A stretch of DNA of 64,000 bases from Candidatus Nitrosocosmicus franklandus (lineage in GTDB: Archaea > Thermoproteota > Nitrososphaeria > Nitrososphaerales > Nitrososphaeraceae). The stretch spans positions 1,841,854 to 1,905,853 of the forward strand of contig NZ_LR216287.1 of the NCBI RefSeq assembly GCF_900696045.1. Direction: 5' to 3'. Numbering within the stretch: position 1 is the stretch's first letter; every line of letters starts with the position of its first letter. The translations under genes were made by a program, and so were the position numbers. The notes below the pieces were generated by a model that was not told the DNA's origin, made no database searches, and saw nothing but the letters and a program-made list of their open reading frames with translations. This document shows positions 39,544-49,310 of this stretch, piece after piece.

Positions 39544-39690
39544 ATGAGAAAATTAATAGAAGTAATCAGCAAGAGAAACCAAACTCAAAACCCTAAGAAT
39601 GGCACTACCCGGATTAAAAGCAATGCCGAAGGGGTACGATATATAGAGGCCTTTCAAAATGGTAGTTGGAGATTTTTGCGTAATTATTAG
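39544..39690 (+). CDS. Small hypothetical protein, 48 aa
   Basis: ATG 39544, TAG 39688. Basic N-terminus (MRKLIEVISKRNQTQN), then RIKSNAEGVRYIEAFQNGSW. The periodic pattern suggests a small beta-type domain. No family recognised. Confidence 0.45.
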   Translation: MRKLIEVISKRNQTQNPKNGTTRIKSNAEGVRYIEAFQNGSWRFLRNY

Positions 39691-39859
39691 CTAGTTAATT
39701 CCATTGAAAGGAAATAATACGCTATTCTTTCTCAATAGATGATTAAAAATCGATTTATATTTCTATAGTCGGACTTAATTGGATTCTAATACCAAAGAAA
39801 CAGGTTTTTGAATGGTTTTGATATTCTGAATATGGAGACTTAATTACTAACATTTCGAC

Positions 39860-40075
39860 CTATTCTTTATCATTTTTACCTTGATGAAATTTTCGTTTTA
39901 ATTTACCATTTCTGGGATTATATCGTAATCTCGTGCCACAGCAGGGACAAAATACTGATACATACCTAGCAATGTAAATTTCACAACGTTAACACCGTTT
40001 TTGTCCTTTTACGTATCTACCTCAATACGCCCTTTCACATGACTTTAAATCTAGTACATAACCCTTTACAAACCA
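39860..40075 (-). pseudogene. Decayed MSCNGIC-type zinc-ribbon gene
   Basis: One minus frame encodes RYVKGQKRC*RCEIYIARYVS and then FCPCCGTRLRYNPRNGK. It aligns with residues 21-60 of the intact protein at 35295-35516 (RYKDGQKRCSTCEIF...CPCCKYKLR). A TAA replaces the residue after the first Cys, and the N-terminal third is scrambled by stops. A clear paralogous pseudogene. Confidence 0.65.
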
Positions 40076-40218
40076 TTCCGATAATAACCAGAATACATAG
40101 TGATTTTTAAACCATGAATTTGTTTATCTCTGCATGTTCATCCACTAATGCCTTTTTTCCGATATATGAACGTCTAATGATCTTTATCGCTACTTGTGTC
40201 TTAGAAAACAAAAAGACG

Positions 40219-40240
40219 TCAAATTGGCTCGGTGGGCTTC
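40219..40240 (+). repeat. Dispersed TG-VGF-coding motif, copy
   Basis: TCAAATTGGCTCGGTGGGCT and the next bases, corresponding to QIGSVGF. Related to 30278, 33761 and 49253. It sits inside a longer plus frame (40114-40383) that I do not accept as a gene. Confidence 0.35.
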
Positions 40241-40583
40241 AGGACGATATTGGTCCTTTTTCATGGATTCTGATCTTAGTTATGATTTTGGCATATTATT
40301 TTGTTTCAATCAATACAATGTCTGTAAAATTATTGTTAAAGCTGGTTAAGCAAGTATTCGGAAAGAATCGGGTACCTTGTTAATAATGGACAGCCCTTTT
40401 TGTTTAATAATAAAGTTATGGTGTAGATTGGAAACACAAAAGTTTTTTAATTCTGTTAATTTTGCTCATGATAATATTAAACTTTGAAGAGTAGTTCTAC
40501 AATAGCAATTTGAAGGCCCGCTTATTTTTACAATTTCGACTACTCAATAAATGAAAATATATGTTTGATACCTTACAAAAGAA

Positions 40584-41225
40584 CTAATGCAATAACAGGA
40601 CAGGTAATTCAACCTTACTAATTATCTTCCTTGTTTCACTAAATATAGATTTTATCCAAGAATCCATATGAGATGAAGAAATTATGAGTAAGTCGTAATT
40701 TGATTCGTGTGTTTCCTTTACAATTTCATCTACTATGAATCCAGTTCTAATTTTATAAGATAATTTATTTTTAAAACCAGAGTTTTCAATTTCTCTAATT
40801 TTATTTTCCATCGACTCTATAATACTACCTTCTACGTTTACTGAATAGTTCGAATTACCTGTGATGAAATCGTTAGCCAGTTTAGAATTTGTTGTTTTTT
40901 CTACTTCGGATTCGCTTTCCTTCTCTATTTTATTTGATATATCTATAGATGAATTTTCTAATTTGTCGATATTTTCTAATACCTGCAAAATAACAATTTC
41001 TGCTTTGGTAATACTGGATAAATAGATAGAATAGTTAATTGCCTTATCAGATTTCTCAGTTCCATCATAAGTAACTAATAACTTTTTAAAAGAAGGAACA
41101 GTTGATTCGTTTGTTAAATTAGAATGACTCTTAACTGTAATTAATTCATGTTGTTTATTGTTATTGCCTTGAGAAGGAATAATTTCTGAATCAGGTACAG
41201 AAGTAATTTCATTATTTAAACCCAT
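40584..41225 (-). CDS. Divergent universal stress protein with N-terminal extension
   Basis: 213 residues: about 45 polar residues, then a Usp fold starting KKLLVTYDGTEKSDKAINYS and ending VELPVLLLH. An insertion of about 40 acidic residues follows the second strand. Where the ATP-binding family has G-2x-G-9x-G-S, this protein reads SSSHMDSWIKSIFSETRKI, so the signature is lost and ATP binding is unlikely. It contrasts with the canonical Usp at 2886-3311. Role unknown, perhaps regulatory or protein-binding. Confidence 0.78.
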   Translation of the reverse strand: MGLNNEITSVPDSEIIPSQGNNNKQHELITVKSHSNLTNESTVPSFKKLLVTYDGTEKSDKAINYSIYLSSITKAEIVILQVLENIDKLENSSIDISNKIEKESESEVEKTTNSKLANDFITGNSNYSVNVEGSIIESMENKIREIENSGFKNKLSYKIRTGFIVDEIVKETHESNYDLLIISSSHMDSWIKSIFSETRKIISKVELPVLLLH

Positions 41226-42379
41226 ATTATTTATAGATTAACATGCTATATATAGGAAAATAAATTACGAATAATTGCAACCTCATATTGATTGTCATAT
41301 ATATTAAACAGACGGATTAGGGTCAGGTGGTTGTAATATTTAAATTATCATGTAGTTTACTAGAGGATAGGATAGGGTTCCAGAATCCGAGTTTTCTTTT
41401 TCTCATATTTTACTAAATCTATTATTGTCATAAGATATTAAATCGTCATCACAAAATATTACTTCCTAACTCAACCTGGTTCTTTTTTTTCGACGGTGAT
41501 ATTTTGATAAATCAAAATCCACATCTTATTGAAATGACTGATATAAAATTAGATGGTCTAGATTCAATTAATTCTAATAACTTAGAAACATATTGTAATA
41601 CGAATGCTCAGAAAACTTCTCTTCTATAGATGATTTCAAAAACTTGGTATTTTGTTGTGTAATATGTTTATTGGTAAATCAAAAATATCTAAAATTAAAG
41701 TCGATTTATACAAGAATTTTAAAAAATATCCTGGTAGCCCAAAGGTTGATTGAGAATACCTCGATGTTATTCAGTTTGATTAATTACTGTATGATGGTTC
41801 GTCCTAATCTTTGTAGCTACTTGGCTCATTTTGGTCATCATTACTTGAATTTTGATCTTCTAAACCCATCTTCTTAGATCTTTTCTGTATGGGATGGGGT
41901 CTTTTGATGGATCGGTTGACATTTTATATATTAATTTAACAAACTATTTAACACACGTTGGTTGATGTAATCTAACTCAAGGCAGTAGAGGTCAAGTCCT
42001 TATTAAACACCACATATTCATTTTTAGTTTAAACCAGACGCGATCACTCAATTTATCTTGAAGCGATTTTCCTACTTTCTTATTTCAAGAAAATAGTAAT
42101 ATATTGTTAATAACCATGCTATCTAGGTAAGATGTAGAATTAATTTTAATTACTTTGTCAGTTTTAATCAATGAAATATTTTCAAATAGATGTCTATTTA
42201 ATAAATTTCCAAGATAAACTTAACATCTACTGAATTTCTGCACAATAGCAAAAAAACCATACATGACGGTTTACAAAATACCTACTGGGGAGATATTTGA
42301 TTATTATCATTAATAGAAAGTAAAATAAAATAGGATTTTGAATACTGGCTTTTTGTATTCTTGTTATCTTTTGGCCCTC
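41226..42379. other. Gene-poor stretch, 1.15 kb
   Basis: Contains a 31-codon N-terminal-like piece (41534-41629, MTDIKLDGLDSINSNNLETY) cut by a stop, and on the minus strand two overlapping short frames near 41825-41925 (MSTDPSKDPIPYRKDLR and MGLEDQNSSNDDQNEPSS) that read as one small protein if a one-base shift is allowed. No intact gene. Confidence 0.4.
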
Positions 42380-42985
42380 TTATTGAGTTAATGAAGTTAC
42401 AATGCCATATAAGGGAACAGTGAATATGCCTTCTGTTTCTTCGTGACTTAATGTTAAACTTGCAATATTCCCATTAAATATGTATAGTGTAACTGGAACA
42501 TCGGAAAATGCTGTTTCACCATTAATTTCTATATCTGCAGTTCCTGTGAAGGATGTATTATTACCATCTAACTGTATTACATCACTACCAGAAGTATCCA
42601 AAGGAGCAGCATCATCAATTCCATTGATAGCAAAAGTACCATCTACATTTCCACCCAGTGTATAGGATGTTGCATGCCATGTAAAGTTCTGTAACTGTCC
42701 ATCTGCAACAGTAAAGCTCCAATTACCTCCAATTACCGAACCTACTGAGGGTCCAAGAGATGATTCATTTTGTGATGTTTGGACTTGTGTTATACTTGGT
42801 GGTAATGTAAGTATTTGGCCTGTATAGCCGGTTGCAGAGAAACTATCAGCGGCTTCGGATCCTTGAGCTACAGCATACTGAAAAATATTGCTGTTGCTTC
42901 CAATTGTTAAGGTGCTTGTCAACAGTATAGGAACCAAAAAAGCTGTTGCTATAGTAGTATTGCTAACTACTCTAAATTTATTCAT
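42380..42985 (-). CDS. Secreted beta-rich protein of unknown function
   Basis: 201 residues. The signal peptide covers residues 14-40, with cleavage near YAVAQG. The mature part is Ser/Thr/Gly-rich with alternating strands (GGNWSFTVADGQLQNFTWHA, GNNTSFTGTADIEIN, VPVTLYIFNGNIASLTL) and several sequons, typical of an exported beta-sandwich or lipocalin-like fold. A weak resemblance to 5763-6281 lies in the NWS-type strand. Monocistronic. Function unknown. Confidence 0.72.
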   Translation of the reverse strand: MNKFRVVSNTTIATAFLVPILLTSTLTIGSNSNIFQYAVAQGSEAADSFSATGYTGQILTLPPSITQVQTSQNESSLGPSVGSVIGGNWSFTVADGQLQNFTWHATSYTLGGNVDGTFAINGIDDAAPLDTSGSDVIQLDGNNTSFTGTADIEINGETAFSDVPVTLYIFNGNIASLTLSHEETEGIFTVPLYGIVTSLTQ

Positions 42986-43329
42986 AGTATATAAGATATG
43001 ATCATAAAAGTTTATCTAGATAATCGTATCGCATATCAAAATTAGAGTAAACTAAGGAGTTTTAGAAGTCAGTTAGTATTCAGCTAAAGATAGTATGAAT
43101 TTTAAATGGATTATGATAAAAGAACAATGGCTTTTTTTCCACCATTTATAAAAGACGTATATTTCAATTATGCAAAAAATACTATTACGATTGGATACTA
43201 TTAATTTATTATCTTAATGTTATGCTCAAAAATGAAGCTGGTATTTAATCAATAGACAGTTCTAAACTAAAAAAAAGAGTATTATCATTTGTTGATTTTA
43301 TCTGCGTGTTTTTTTTCTTTAGTTGCGTA

Positions 43330-43563
43330 TTAACATCCACAGAGTGGACAGCATGCGCTAAGTACAATCTCTCTAAATTCTTGAATCTTGTCTTTAATCT
43401 GTTCTTTCTTTTCAAAAACCTTTTCTTTAATGTTTGGACTGATCGAATTGTCATTCAGTAACGCGTTACTTCCAGGAATAGGTATTGACAATAGCCCTGT
43501 GATCATAACTAATGTAGTTGTATATACAAACATTTTTCTTGTTGTTTTGTTATTAAGTTTCAT
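43330..43563 (-). CDS. Small exported protein ending in CCPLCGC
   Basis: 77 residues. A signal peptide (VYTTTLVMITGLLSIPIPG) is followed by an amphipathic, charged helix (IKEKVFEKKEQIKDKIQEFR) and ends exactly in SACCPLCGC: four Cys in the last six residues. The tail could bind a metal or form disulfides outside the cell, or serve as an attachment or processing point. The stop directly follows, so the tail is C-terminal. No homologous family comes to mind. Monocistronic. Confidence 0.6.
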   Translation of the reverse strand: MKLNNKTTRKMFVYTTTLVMITGLLSIPIPGSNALLNDNSISPNIKEKVFEKKEQIKDKIQEFREIVLSACCPLCGC

Positions 43564-43856
43564 ATGATGTTATAATTTAGAAAAATTCATATTTTTATGA
43601 TGGGTAAATTTAAACTATGCCATAATAAAATAACAATATGATAATATAATGTTCTATTAATTTATCTTGTGTCATAATTATCATATATATCCGATTTGTA
43701 TTTTTGTTAGATGGGTGTAGCACCAAATAATCTAAATGTGCTATAATAAATTAACCCCTTTATTGTTCTATAATGTGAGTGATGACATAAGTTAAAATCA
43801 AATCAAATTATACTTGCCTATAAACTATGTTAACAATAAGAAATAAGTAGGTCATT

Positions 43857-44123
43857 TTGGATAGTTTATTAAAATCAGTATTAAAGCGTCAGATGCCTTA
43901 TCTTATAGGAGGCACAATAACTGGAACAATTATGGCTTTTTATTATGGATTCTTGTTTGCTATTGTCGTCAATAGTGTTATTTGGTTTGTTATTTCCACT
44001 CTTGTCAACAAGTATTATTGGAACTATACCGGATTCAAAGAAGAATTTCAACTTGTTTCAAAATATATTGGACGTATAAAAAAGAATAAGAAATCGAATA
44101 ATGGTTTTTTTGTTAAAGACTAA
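43857..44123 (+). CDS. Small membrane protein, 88 aa
   Basis: TTG start (TTGGATAGT) gives MDSLLKSVLKRQMPYLIGGT. Two hydrophobic helices (about 14-32 and 33-50) form a hairpin, followed by a basic cytosolic tail (IGRIKKNKKSNN). The family looks widespread in Thaumarchaeota but has no known function that I recall. Monocistronic. Confidence 0.6.
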   Translation: MDSLLKSVLKRQMPYLIGGTITGTIMAFYYGFLFAIVVNSVIWFVISTLVNKYYWNYTGFKEEFQLVSKYIGRIKKNKKSNNGFFVKD

Positions 44124-44562
44124 TAACACACCGAAGGGGTGGATGCAAAAATACATTTCTCCTCTAATGATGAGGGTACTAAGAAACTGGTAATTCAGAA
44201 AATTCATTAAAAATCCGAAATGCGGTAACATATTAAAATAAAACGAATACAAGTATTCCTTACCCAAAGTTTAGATCTTGAATTGTAAGGCAGTGTAGAT
44301 CTAGATAGCTACAGGGGAGTTTTGAAATATCAAAAAATTCTGGTAAATCAAACAATCAAGATATAAGTAGATGTTCCTTTATTTTATATGATTGCATAAA
44401 GATCAATAGGCGCTTTCAATGACTTTTTCTTGTTGGTTATTATATTAAAAATAGAAAATGTGAGTATTTCGTCGGAGAAGATTAGATTGGGTATTTCTAG
44501 AAATAATTGTATGGCCTTGCAATAAAAACATATCAGGGGCATCATAGCAATGGATTAGAGAA
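44124..44562. other. Gene-free stretch
   Basis: No coding pattern or structured element recognised. Confidence 0.35.
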
Positions 44563-44733
44563 TTATAAAGGACATTCTTCAGTAGTCTCAGAAAATCTGT
44601 AAGTAAATTCATTCGGGAACAAATTTACCAGATCATCATGTAAAAGGGATACCATACATATTTCGATACCTTCTTCGTTAACCCTTTTAAAAGGGTCCGA
44701 GGTTTCTCTTAATCCCTTACTTCGATATATAAG
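44563..44733 (-). pseudogene. Coding remnant without start codon
   Basis: A 56-codon frame preceded by a stop, with strong coding character: GLRETSDPFKRVNEEGIEIC and LLHDDLVNLFPNEFTYRFSE. No start codon except an internal Met. Family not recognised. Confidence 0.4.
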
Positions 44734-44900
44734 TCACATTTCGAAAATAGAGATCAAAGGTCATAATCCATATCAAGTTCTGGGGTAGAGTGTTCCTAAA
44801 TAAATAGTTTAAGATCTAACTCTAATATTGCAAGATTTTAAGATTATAAGAGTATGAGATTTGGTGAGCAAATACTATATAATTTTAGTAGAATGTAAAA

Positions 44901-45485
44901 TTGATGTATAAATCAAATAAGAATCTAAATAGTAAAGAAATAAAAATTTTGGCAGGATTACTCCTGGGTTTCTCGATGGTCACAATGATACCGTTATCTG
45001 AAATGGTAATGGCGAAGCCTGTATTTGACGGTACCACATTGGGACAAGGTTGTTCAAATACATACGATAAGATAATGAATTTAAGAGCTAAAAAAGCTAA
45101 TGGTTCACTAACTCAGTCTGAAGCATCTGAGTTGGGAAATGCCGAAAGTAGTTACAACCAGATCTGTGCAGGTATATATGGACCATTACCACCAAGGACA
45201 GCAAATACCAACGGATGGGAGAACACAAATAACGGAGGAATATACGTCGAAGATAAGTCACAATCAAATCCCAACGTATGGCAACCCACAAATAACGGAG
45301 GAATATACGTCGAAGATAAGTCACAATCAACTAATAGTCCTGAAACAGAAGGCGAACCTCGAACCGATGAGAGCGGAAGTCAGACTCCCGATGATCCGCA
45401 ATCAGAAGACACAGAATCCGAACAGGATAATTGTGTTGAGCTAAAGGGCTTATTTACGAAACACTTTGAAAAAGTATGTGACTAA
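44901..45485 (+). CDS. Secreted protein with internal duplication, paralogue of 29595-30050
   Basis: 194 residues. A signal peptide (AGLLLGFSMVTMIPLS) ends near VMAKPVF. The core DGTTLGQGCSNTYDKIMNLRA...GNAESSYNQICAGIYGPLPP is shared with 29595-30050. Then come two tandem copies of a 20-residue unit (NNGGIYVEDKSQS in each), encoded by nearly identical DNA (about 45223-45333), and an acidic Ser/Asp/Glu tail ending in two Cys (DNCVELKG, KVCD). Likely a surface protein whose tail diversified by duplication. Start ATG is the second codon after TTG. Confidence 0.75.
   Translation: MMYKSNKNLNSKEIKILAGLLLGFSMVTMIPLSEMVMAKPVFDGTTLGQGCSNTYDKIMNLRAKKANGSLTQSEASELGNAESSYNQICAGIYGPLPPRTANTNGWENTNNGGIYVEDKSQSNPNVWQPTNNGGIYVEDKSQSTNSPETEGEPRTDESGSQTPDDPQSEDTESEQDNCVELKGLFTKHFEKVCD
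45223..45333. repeat. Two tandem ~57-bp repeats inside the secreted-protein gene
   Basis: ACAAATAACGGAGGAATATA and the next 24 bp occur at 45226 and 45289 without change, giving the duplicated peptide NNGGIYVEDKSQS. Confidence 0.85.
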
Positions 45486-45751
45486 TCTTTAAGAGAGTAG
45501 AGATAATTATCTACTCGATAGTATATGATTAGTTATCTTAGACGTCAATTACCATCCTTTTTTTGAAACAATAATAATGTAAAACAAATTTGATAACCAA
45601 GATACTAGAACCAAACATTTCGGTAAAATTTAAAACCTTGTTCTGTGTGCTACCAATACCATAGTTGGATTCAAATAGAATTTAAAAAACATTATTAACA
45701 GAATGATTTGTTCCATATTAGCCAATCTGTATTAACAGGTTAGCTTAACAG

Positions 45752-45850
45752 AGTTCGATTCTGATCGAATATACTTTTGAGAATGTTGAAACATATGAGT
45801 ATCACTGTAAGCTACACCATGAAATGGTAGGAAAGATGGTTGTAACTTGA
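45752..45850 (+). pseudogene. 3' remnant of a cupredoxin gene
   Basis: The frame ends FENVETYEYHCKLHHEMVGK then MVVT and stops. This is the copper-loop end of a plastocyanin-type protein, with Cys, His and axial Met (C-x2-H-x2-M). The upstream part with the first His ligand is absent. Unlike the intact cupredoxin at 8676-9092, this remnant keeps the axial Met. Confidence 0.65.
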
Positions 45851-46078
45851 TGATGATCTCTTAATTGCTCTGTTATGAATTTCTAATAAAGAAAAAATCG
45901 ATATAGTTTGAATTAATAATGATCTTGCTCTTTATATTTGATGTGAAAAACTTGTTCATTATATCCTTAATAAACAAACATACAATGGATATACTTTATC
46001 ATTGATCTCTAGAGTTACCTACGTTAGGAATTGATATTTCGTTTTCATTTAAAGCCTAAAGACCTTCGTGTTGGCCTC

Positions 46079-46423
46079 CTAACGCATATATATATTATCT
46101 CTGTAGGCTGCAGCAGCCAAACCAGATCTCACTACCTGCATAGCGGGTTGAGCTGTCCATTGAATTCCGACAGCTACCCAGATTGAGCAGATTGAATAGC
46201 TAGGAACCTTGGCTCAAAGAGAGAAGATGTAGCATTTTCCTCCTCCTCCTCCTCCTCTTTTGTCACTTCTACATGCTGTTGTTGATGAACATGTACTATT
46301 ACACTTATTGTAGTAGAAAACATGAACATAAACAAGGCAGCACCAGAATACCTAGTGAAAGAATGTAGAGACGATTCCTTGGAGTAAAGTTTTGGATAGC
46401 GATGGATTAGAGGACAGAATCAA
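46079..46423 (-). pseudogene. Exported protein gene with one frameshift
   Basis: The first frame (TTG at 46423 or ATG at 46329) encodes a hydrophobic segment (GAALFMFMFSTTISVIVHV), HQQQH, a run of Glu, then FEPRFLAIQSAQSG and a stop at 46174. The second frame continues without a break: WVAVGIQWTAQPAMQVVRSG, LAAAAYRDNIYMR, stop 46079. A one-base shift near 46175-46180 restores a single protein. No family recognised. Confidence 0.5.
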
Positions 46424-46458
46424 CTCAGTTATAAATAATATGTTTTAAATAATTAGGT

Positions 46459-47343
46459 ATGACCGAAACGATTCTCGTAATCGGTGCTACTGGAACATTA
46501 GGAAGCGAAGTTGTAAAACAATTATCCAATAATTCAACTAACTATTTAATTAGAGCAGCAGTTCATTCAATTGATAAAGCAAAAGAGATAGACATTCCAC
46601 GTGTGAATCTAGTTCAAATTGACTATAACAAGCCCGATACTTTGAATAATGCTTTTCGTGGAGTTGATAGACTTTTTCTTCTAACCCATCCTTCTCCTAA
46701 TACTGTTGAACAAGAGTTCAATATTATCAATGAAGCAAAGAAAGTGGGAGTCAAACATATAGTGAAACAATCAGTTATGGGGGCTGACGATGATGATCCA
46801 AAAGTGGAATTGATTCGACTTCACCGTGAAGCAGAAAAACTTGTAGAGGAATCAGGGATTGAGTATACATTCCTACGACCAAATGAATTTATGCAGAATT
46901 TTGTAACTTTTCACGGTCCTACAATTAAGAATACTAATTCTTTCTACTTGCCGATGAAAAACGCAGAGGTAAGTGTAGTTGATGTTCGTGATATTGCAGC
47001 TGTTGCAGTAAAAGCACTAACTGAAAAAGATCTAGCGAATGTCAGTAACAAGGCATTTACAATAACTGGACCAAAAGCTTTGTCATATAATAAGATGGCA
47101 GAACTACTGTCTAATGCTACTAATAGAAAGATTGAATATGTCAACATATCAGAGGAAGATGCTCGGTCCGGAATGAAAGAAGCTGACATGAATGATTGGC
47201 TTATAAACGCATTATTAGAGCTAAATGGATACTTTAGGGAAGGACATGCCTCACATGTCACTTCAATCGTTGAAAACATAACTGGGAAGAGTGCAAGGAC
47301 TTTTGAGGAATTTGCAAAAGATTATGTAGATTTCTTTAGGTAA
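46459..47343 (+). CDS. NmrA-like NAD(P)-binding protein (atypical SDR)
   Basis: 294 residues. The N-terminal glycine motif is Gly9-x2-Gly12-x2-Gly15 (LVIGATGTLGSEVV), followed by a typical NmrA/QOR2-like pattern: DRLFLLTHPSPNTVEQEFN, HIVKQSVMGAD, TFLRPNEFMQNF and VDVRDIAAVAVKAL. The Tyr-x3-Lys catalytic pair of classical SDRs is absent, as in NmrA-type proteins. It may reduce a quinone or act as a redox sensor. ATG 46459 is preceded by a TATA-like stretch (ATAAATAATATG) about 25 nt away, compatible with a leaderless mRNA. Monocistronic. Confidence 0.85.
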   Translation: MTETILVIGATGTLGSEVVKQLSNNSTNYLIRAAVHSIDKAKEIDIPRVNLVQIDYNKPDTLNNAFRGVDRLFLLTHPSPNTVEQEFNIINEAKKVGVKHIVKQSVMGADDDDPKVELIRLHREAEKLVEESGIEYTFLRPNEFMQNFVTFHGPTIKNTNSFYLPMKNAEVSVVDVRDIAAVAVKALTEKDLANVSNKAFTITGPKALSYNKMAELLSNATNRKIEYVNISEEDARSGMKEADMNDWLINALLELNGYFREGHASHVTSIVENITGKSARTFEEFAKDYVDFFR

Positions 47344-47742
47344 CATGCTATAATTTTCTTTATACCGGAACACATAGAAATTTTGGTGAAAAAATAAAGC
47401 ATTAAAGAGTGTTAGCCTTCCATCTTCTAATAGCGGACTTTATGGAATGAATTAATTTATTGAATCACCTTCAACAAATTTATAGAGTAATAACATTAAT
47501 AGCCTCTATTTTCTCCTTATAACATAGTATTGTTCAGTAATCGAATCTTCTATTAAAATAAAACAAGTCGCTAGCAATCAAACTGCCTTTTTCTGCTAGA
47601 GTGACAATAGGCTCAACAAAAAGCTTATCTAATTATCTTTTTTTGTCTATTTATACACGAGGTCCTATTTAGACATGATTATGTCAAAAGATTGTGATCA
47701 AAAGGTGAAAATCTTATTAACAATTCTTTTTACAACAAAAAT
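47344..47742. other. Gene-free stretch
   Basis: Spacer between two genes on the plus strand, with a T-run near 47637 but no hairpin before it. No coding pattern. Confidence 0.35.
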
Positions 47743-48372
47743 ATGCATATACGCATAGTAATGAATCTGCTTTTGACGGCTTTTGTTTTTCTATTGTCTA
47801 CTTTAGTTTTTGTATCCGTACCTTCTTTTTCTACATTACGTGGACAAGTAAATACTCTAGAAGAAAATATGACACTATCGGAAGCTAGTTTTCAGTTTAT
47901 TCAATCCTCTCAATCTGGTTCGCTTACCCAAATTAATGATACTACGTATTCACTTGAACTAAATCAAGTGGCAGACAAGACCATATCGTATTCGGATCGA
48001 CCATGTAGGATTATAGAGACGATAGATACTTCAAAGTTTGTTGGTAATTGGCCCAATGGAGAAAATAGTTTTGCAATAGACCCACCTAATGCAGTCTTGA
48101 TTGTTTTAGATAATAATCATTTAGCAGAAAGCCAACAGGATATAGCATTAGTCGAATTATTTAGTCCGGTCTACGATGAAGGTGGTAATGCTTTAATATA
48201 TTATGTTAGACCCATTAACGGAACTTCGATTGATTTACCTATCGAATTTGGACAGTCTACAATGATAATAGATCGTGCACGGCTTCTTCATTGGACCCTC
48301 GGTGCTGATAGAGTAGCAACTGAGTCTGAATTAAGTCTGAATCATACAGTGTATCATCCAAATTGCAAATAG
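47743..48372 (+). CDS. Secreted protein of unknown function, 209 aa
   Basis: N-terminal hydrophobic segment (LLLTAFVFLLSTLVFVSVP) followed by a soluble domain with strands and two cysteines (SDRPCRIIETID and the terminal HPNCK) that could pair. Motifs such as NSFAIDPPNAVLIVLD and EFGQSTMIIDRARLLHWTLG are striking but not recognised. Sequons occur. Probably exported. Monocistronic. Confidence 0.65.
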   Translation: MHIRIVMNLLLTAFVFLLSTLVFVSVPSFSTLRGQVNTLEENMTLSEASFQFIQSSQSGSLTQINDTTYSLELNQVADKTISYSDRPCRIIETIDTSKFVGNWPNGENSFAIDPPNAVLIVLDNNHLAESQQDIALVELFSPVYDEGGNALIYYVRPINGTSIDLPIEFGQSTMIIDRARLLHWTLGADRVATESELSLNHTVYHPNCK

Positions 48373-48711
48373 GATTTCCAATCATATTTCTATAGAACTA
48401 TCTTTACTAATGACCATTTTTTCGATCCACTATATAATACCTATCTTCTCTCTATATGACTAGTTCATGTACGAAATTCAGACCTTCAAAACCTTACACA
48501 TGACTCGTTTTCTAATATGTATTAATTGCTCGATCCTTCATTTGGTCCCTTTTTGAATACTGATGAAATATGTTGGAGAAATAAGAATCAAGTAAGTCTA
48601 ATCCTTTTAAATCGAGAATTCAGGAGAGAATAAACAGCTATAAGAATTAGTGCAGACTCTTTTCAAAGTATCATTTCTATAAATAACCAAATCAATTGAT
48701 TCTGCAAATCA

Positions 48712-48965
48712 AATCATTGACATCCTAACAGACAATAACCATGACAATGACAAGATAGTTTGTGATTTGAAAGATTCAGAGACTAAACAAGTATCCACCT
48801 TAAGACAAATTCTTAATTGTTAGACGGAAAGGAAGGAGATGATGGGTCTTGCATTATAGGCAGTGGAATTAGCGATGCAAGACCTATATGAAATTACACG
48901 AGGTGTGATGGAAATTATAATTTCAGGTTTAAAAACAAGATATATCTCGAATCATGTTTAAATAT
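48712..48965 (+). repeat. Dispersed repeat, copy 3
   Basis: Inverted arms GGTCTTGCAT (48845-48854) and ATGCAAGACC (48875-48884), then TATATGAAATTA and ATTTCAGGTTTAAAAACAAG. One frame stays open across the whole copy except for two TAG codons and encodes ANQIIDILTDNNHDNDKIVC, RKEMMGLAL and MQDLYEITRGVMEIIISGLK, so it may be a decayed gene related to copy 2. Confidence 0.55.
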
Positions 48966-49020
48966 GGGCTAAAAATCTTACAACGCCAAAGTTATTTTTA
49001 TAATCATATAATGAATTCAG

Positions 49021-49310
49021 AAAATCTGTTACAAGAATTAGAGAACTATACAAGATCAAATAATGGTGGCCCCTATCCACTGAATTATTGACCAGATGTC
49101 AAATTTGTCAAAGGGTCTTAACTCAATCTATATAAGGATCGATGCTAAAAAATCTTTCAAAAAGGTGGGTCTTTACTGTATCACTTGCGATATTTATTAT
49201 TCACCTGACTTTCAAAAACAATATGCTTTCAGACCAGTCATAATCTTTATTGTATCCAAAATCATACGGGTCAGGTAGGTTTCGAAGCCCTGAGGCTATG
49301 AGAACTGTTA
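49021..49310 (+). pseudogene. Decayed cysteine-rich gene with TGQVGF end
   Basis: Pieces in different frames: RCQICQRVLTQS, KKVGLYCITCDIYYSPDFQK, and NLYCIQNHTGQVGFEALRL, the last followed by a stop near 49300. The order parallels the 54-residue protein at 27717-27881 but with a longer N-terminus. Frameshifts separate the pieces. Confidence 0.5.

Noticed and set aside
40114-40383. Plus frame of 89 codons with a membrane-like segment
   Set aside because: It also covers a dispersed motif in the wrong frame and lacks any recognisable family.
45740-45775. GTTCGATTC resembling a tRNA T-loop
   Set aside because: No pairing stem and no other tRNA arms; it is part of the cupredoxin remnant region.
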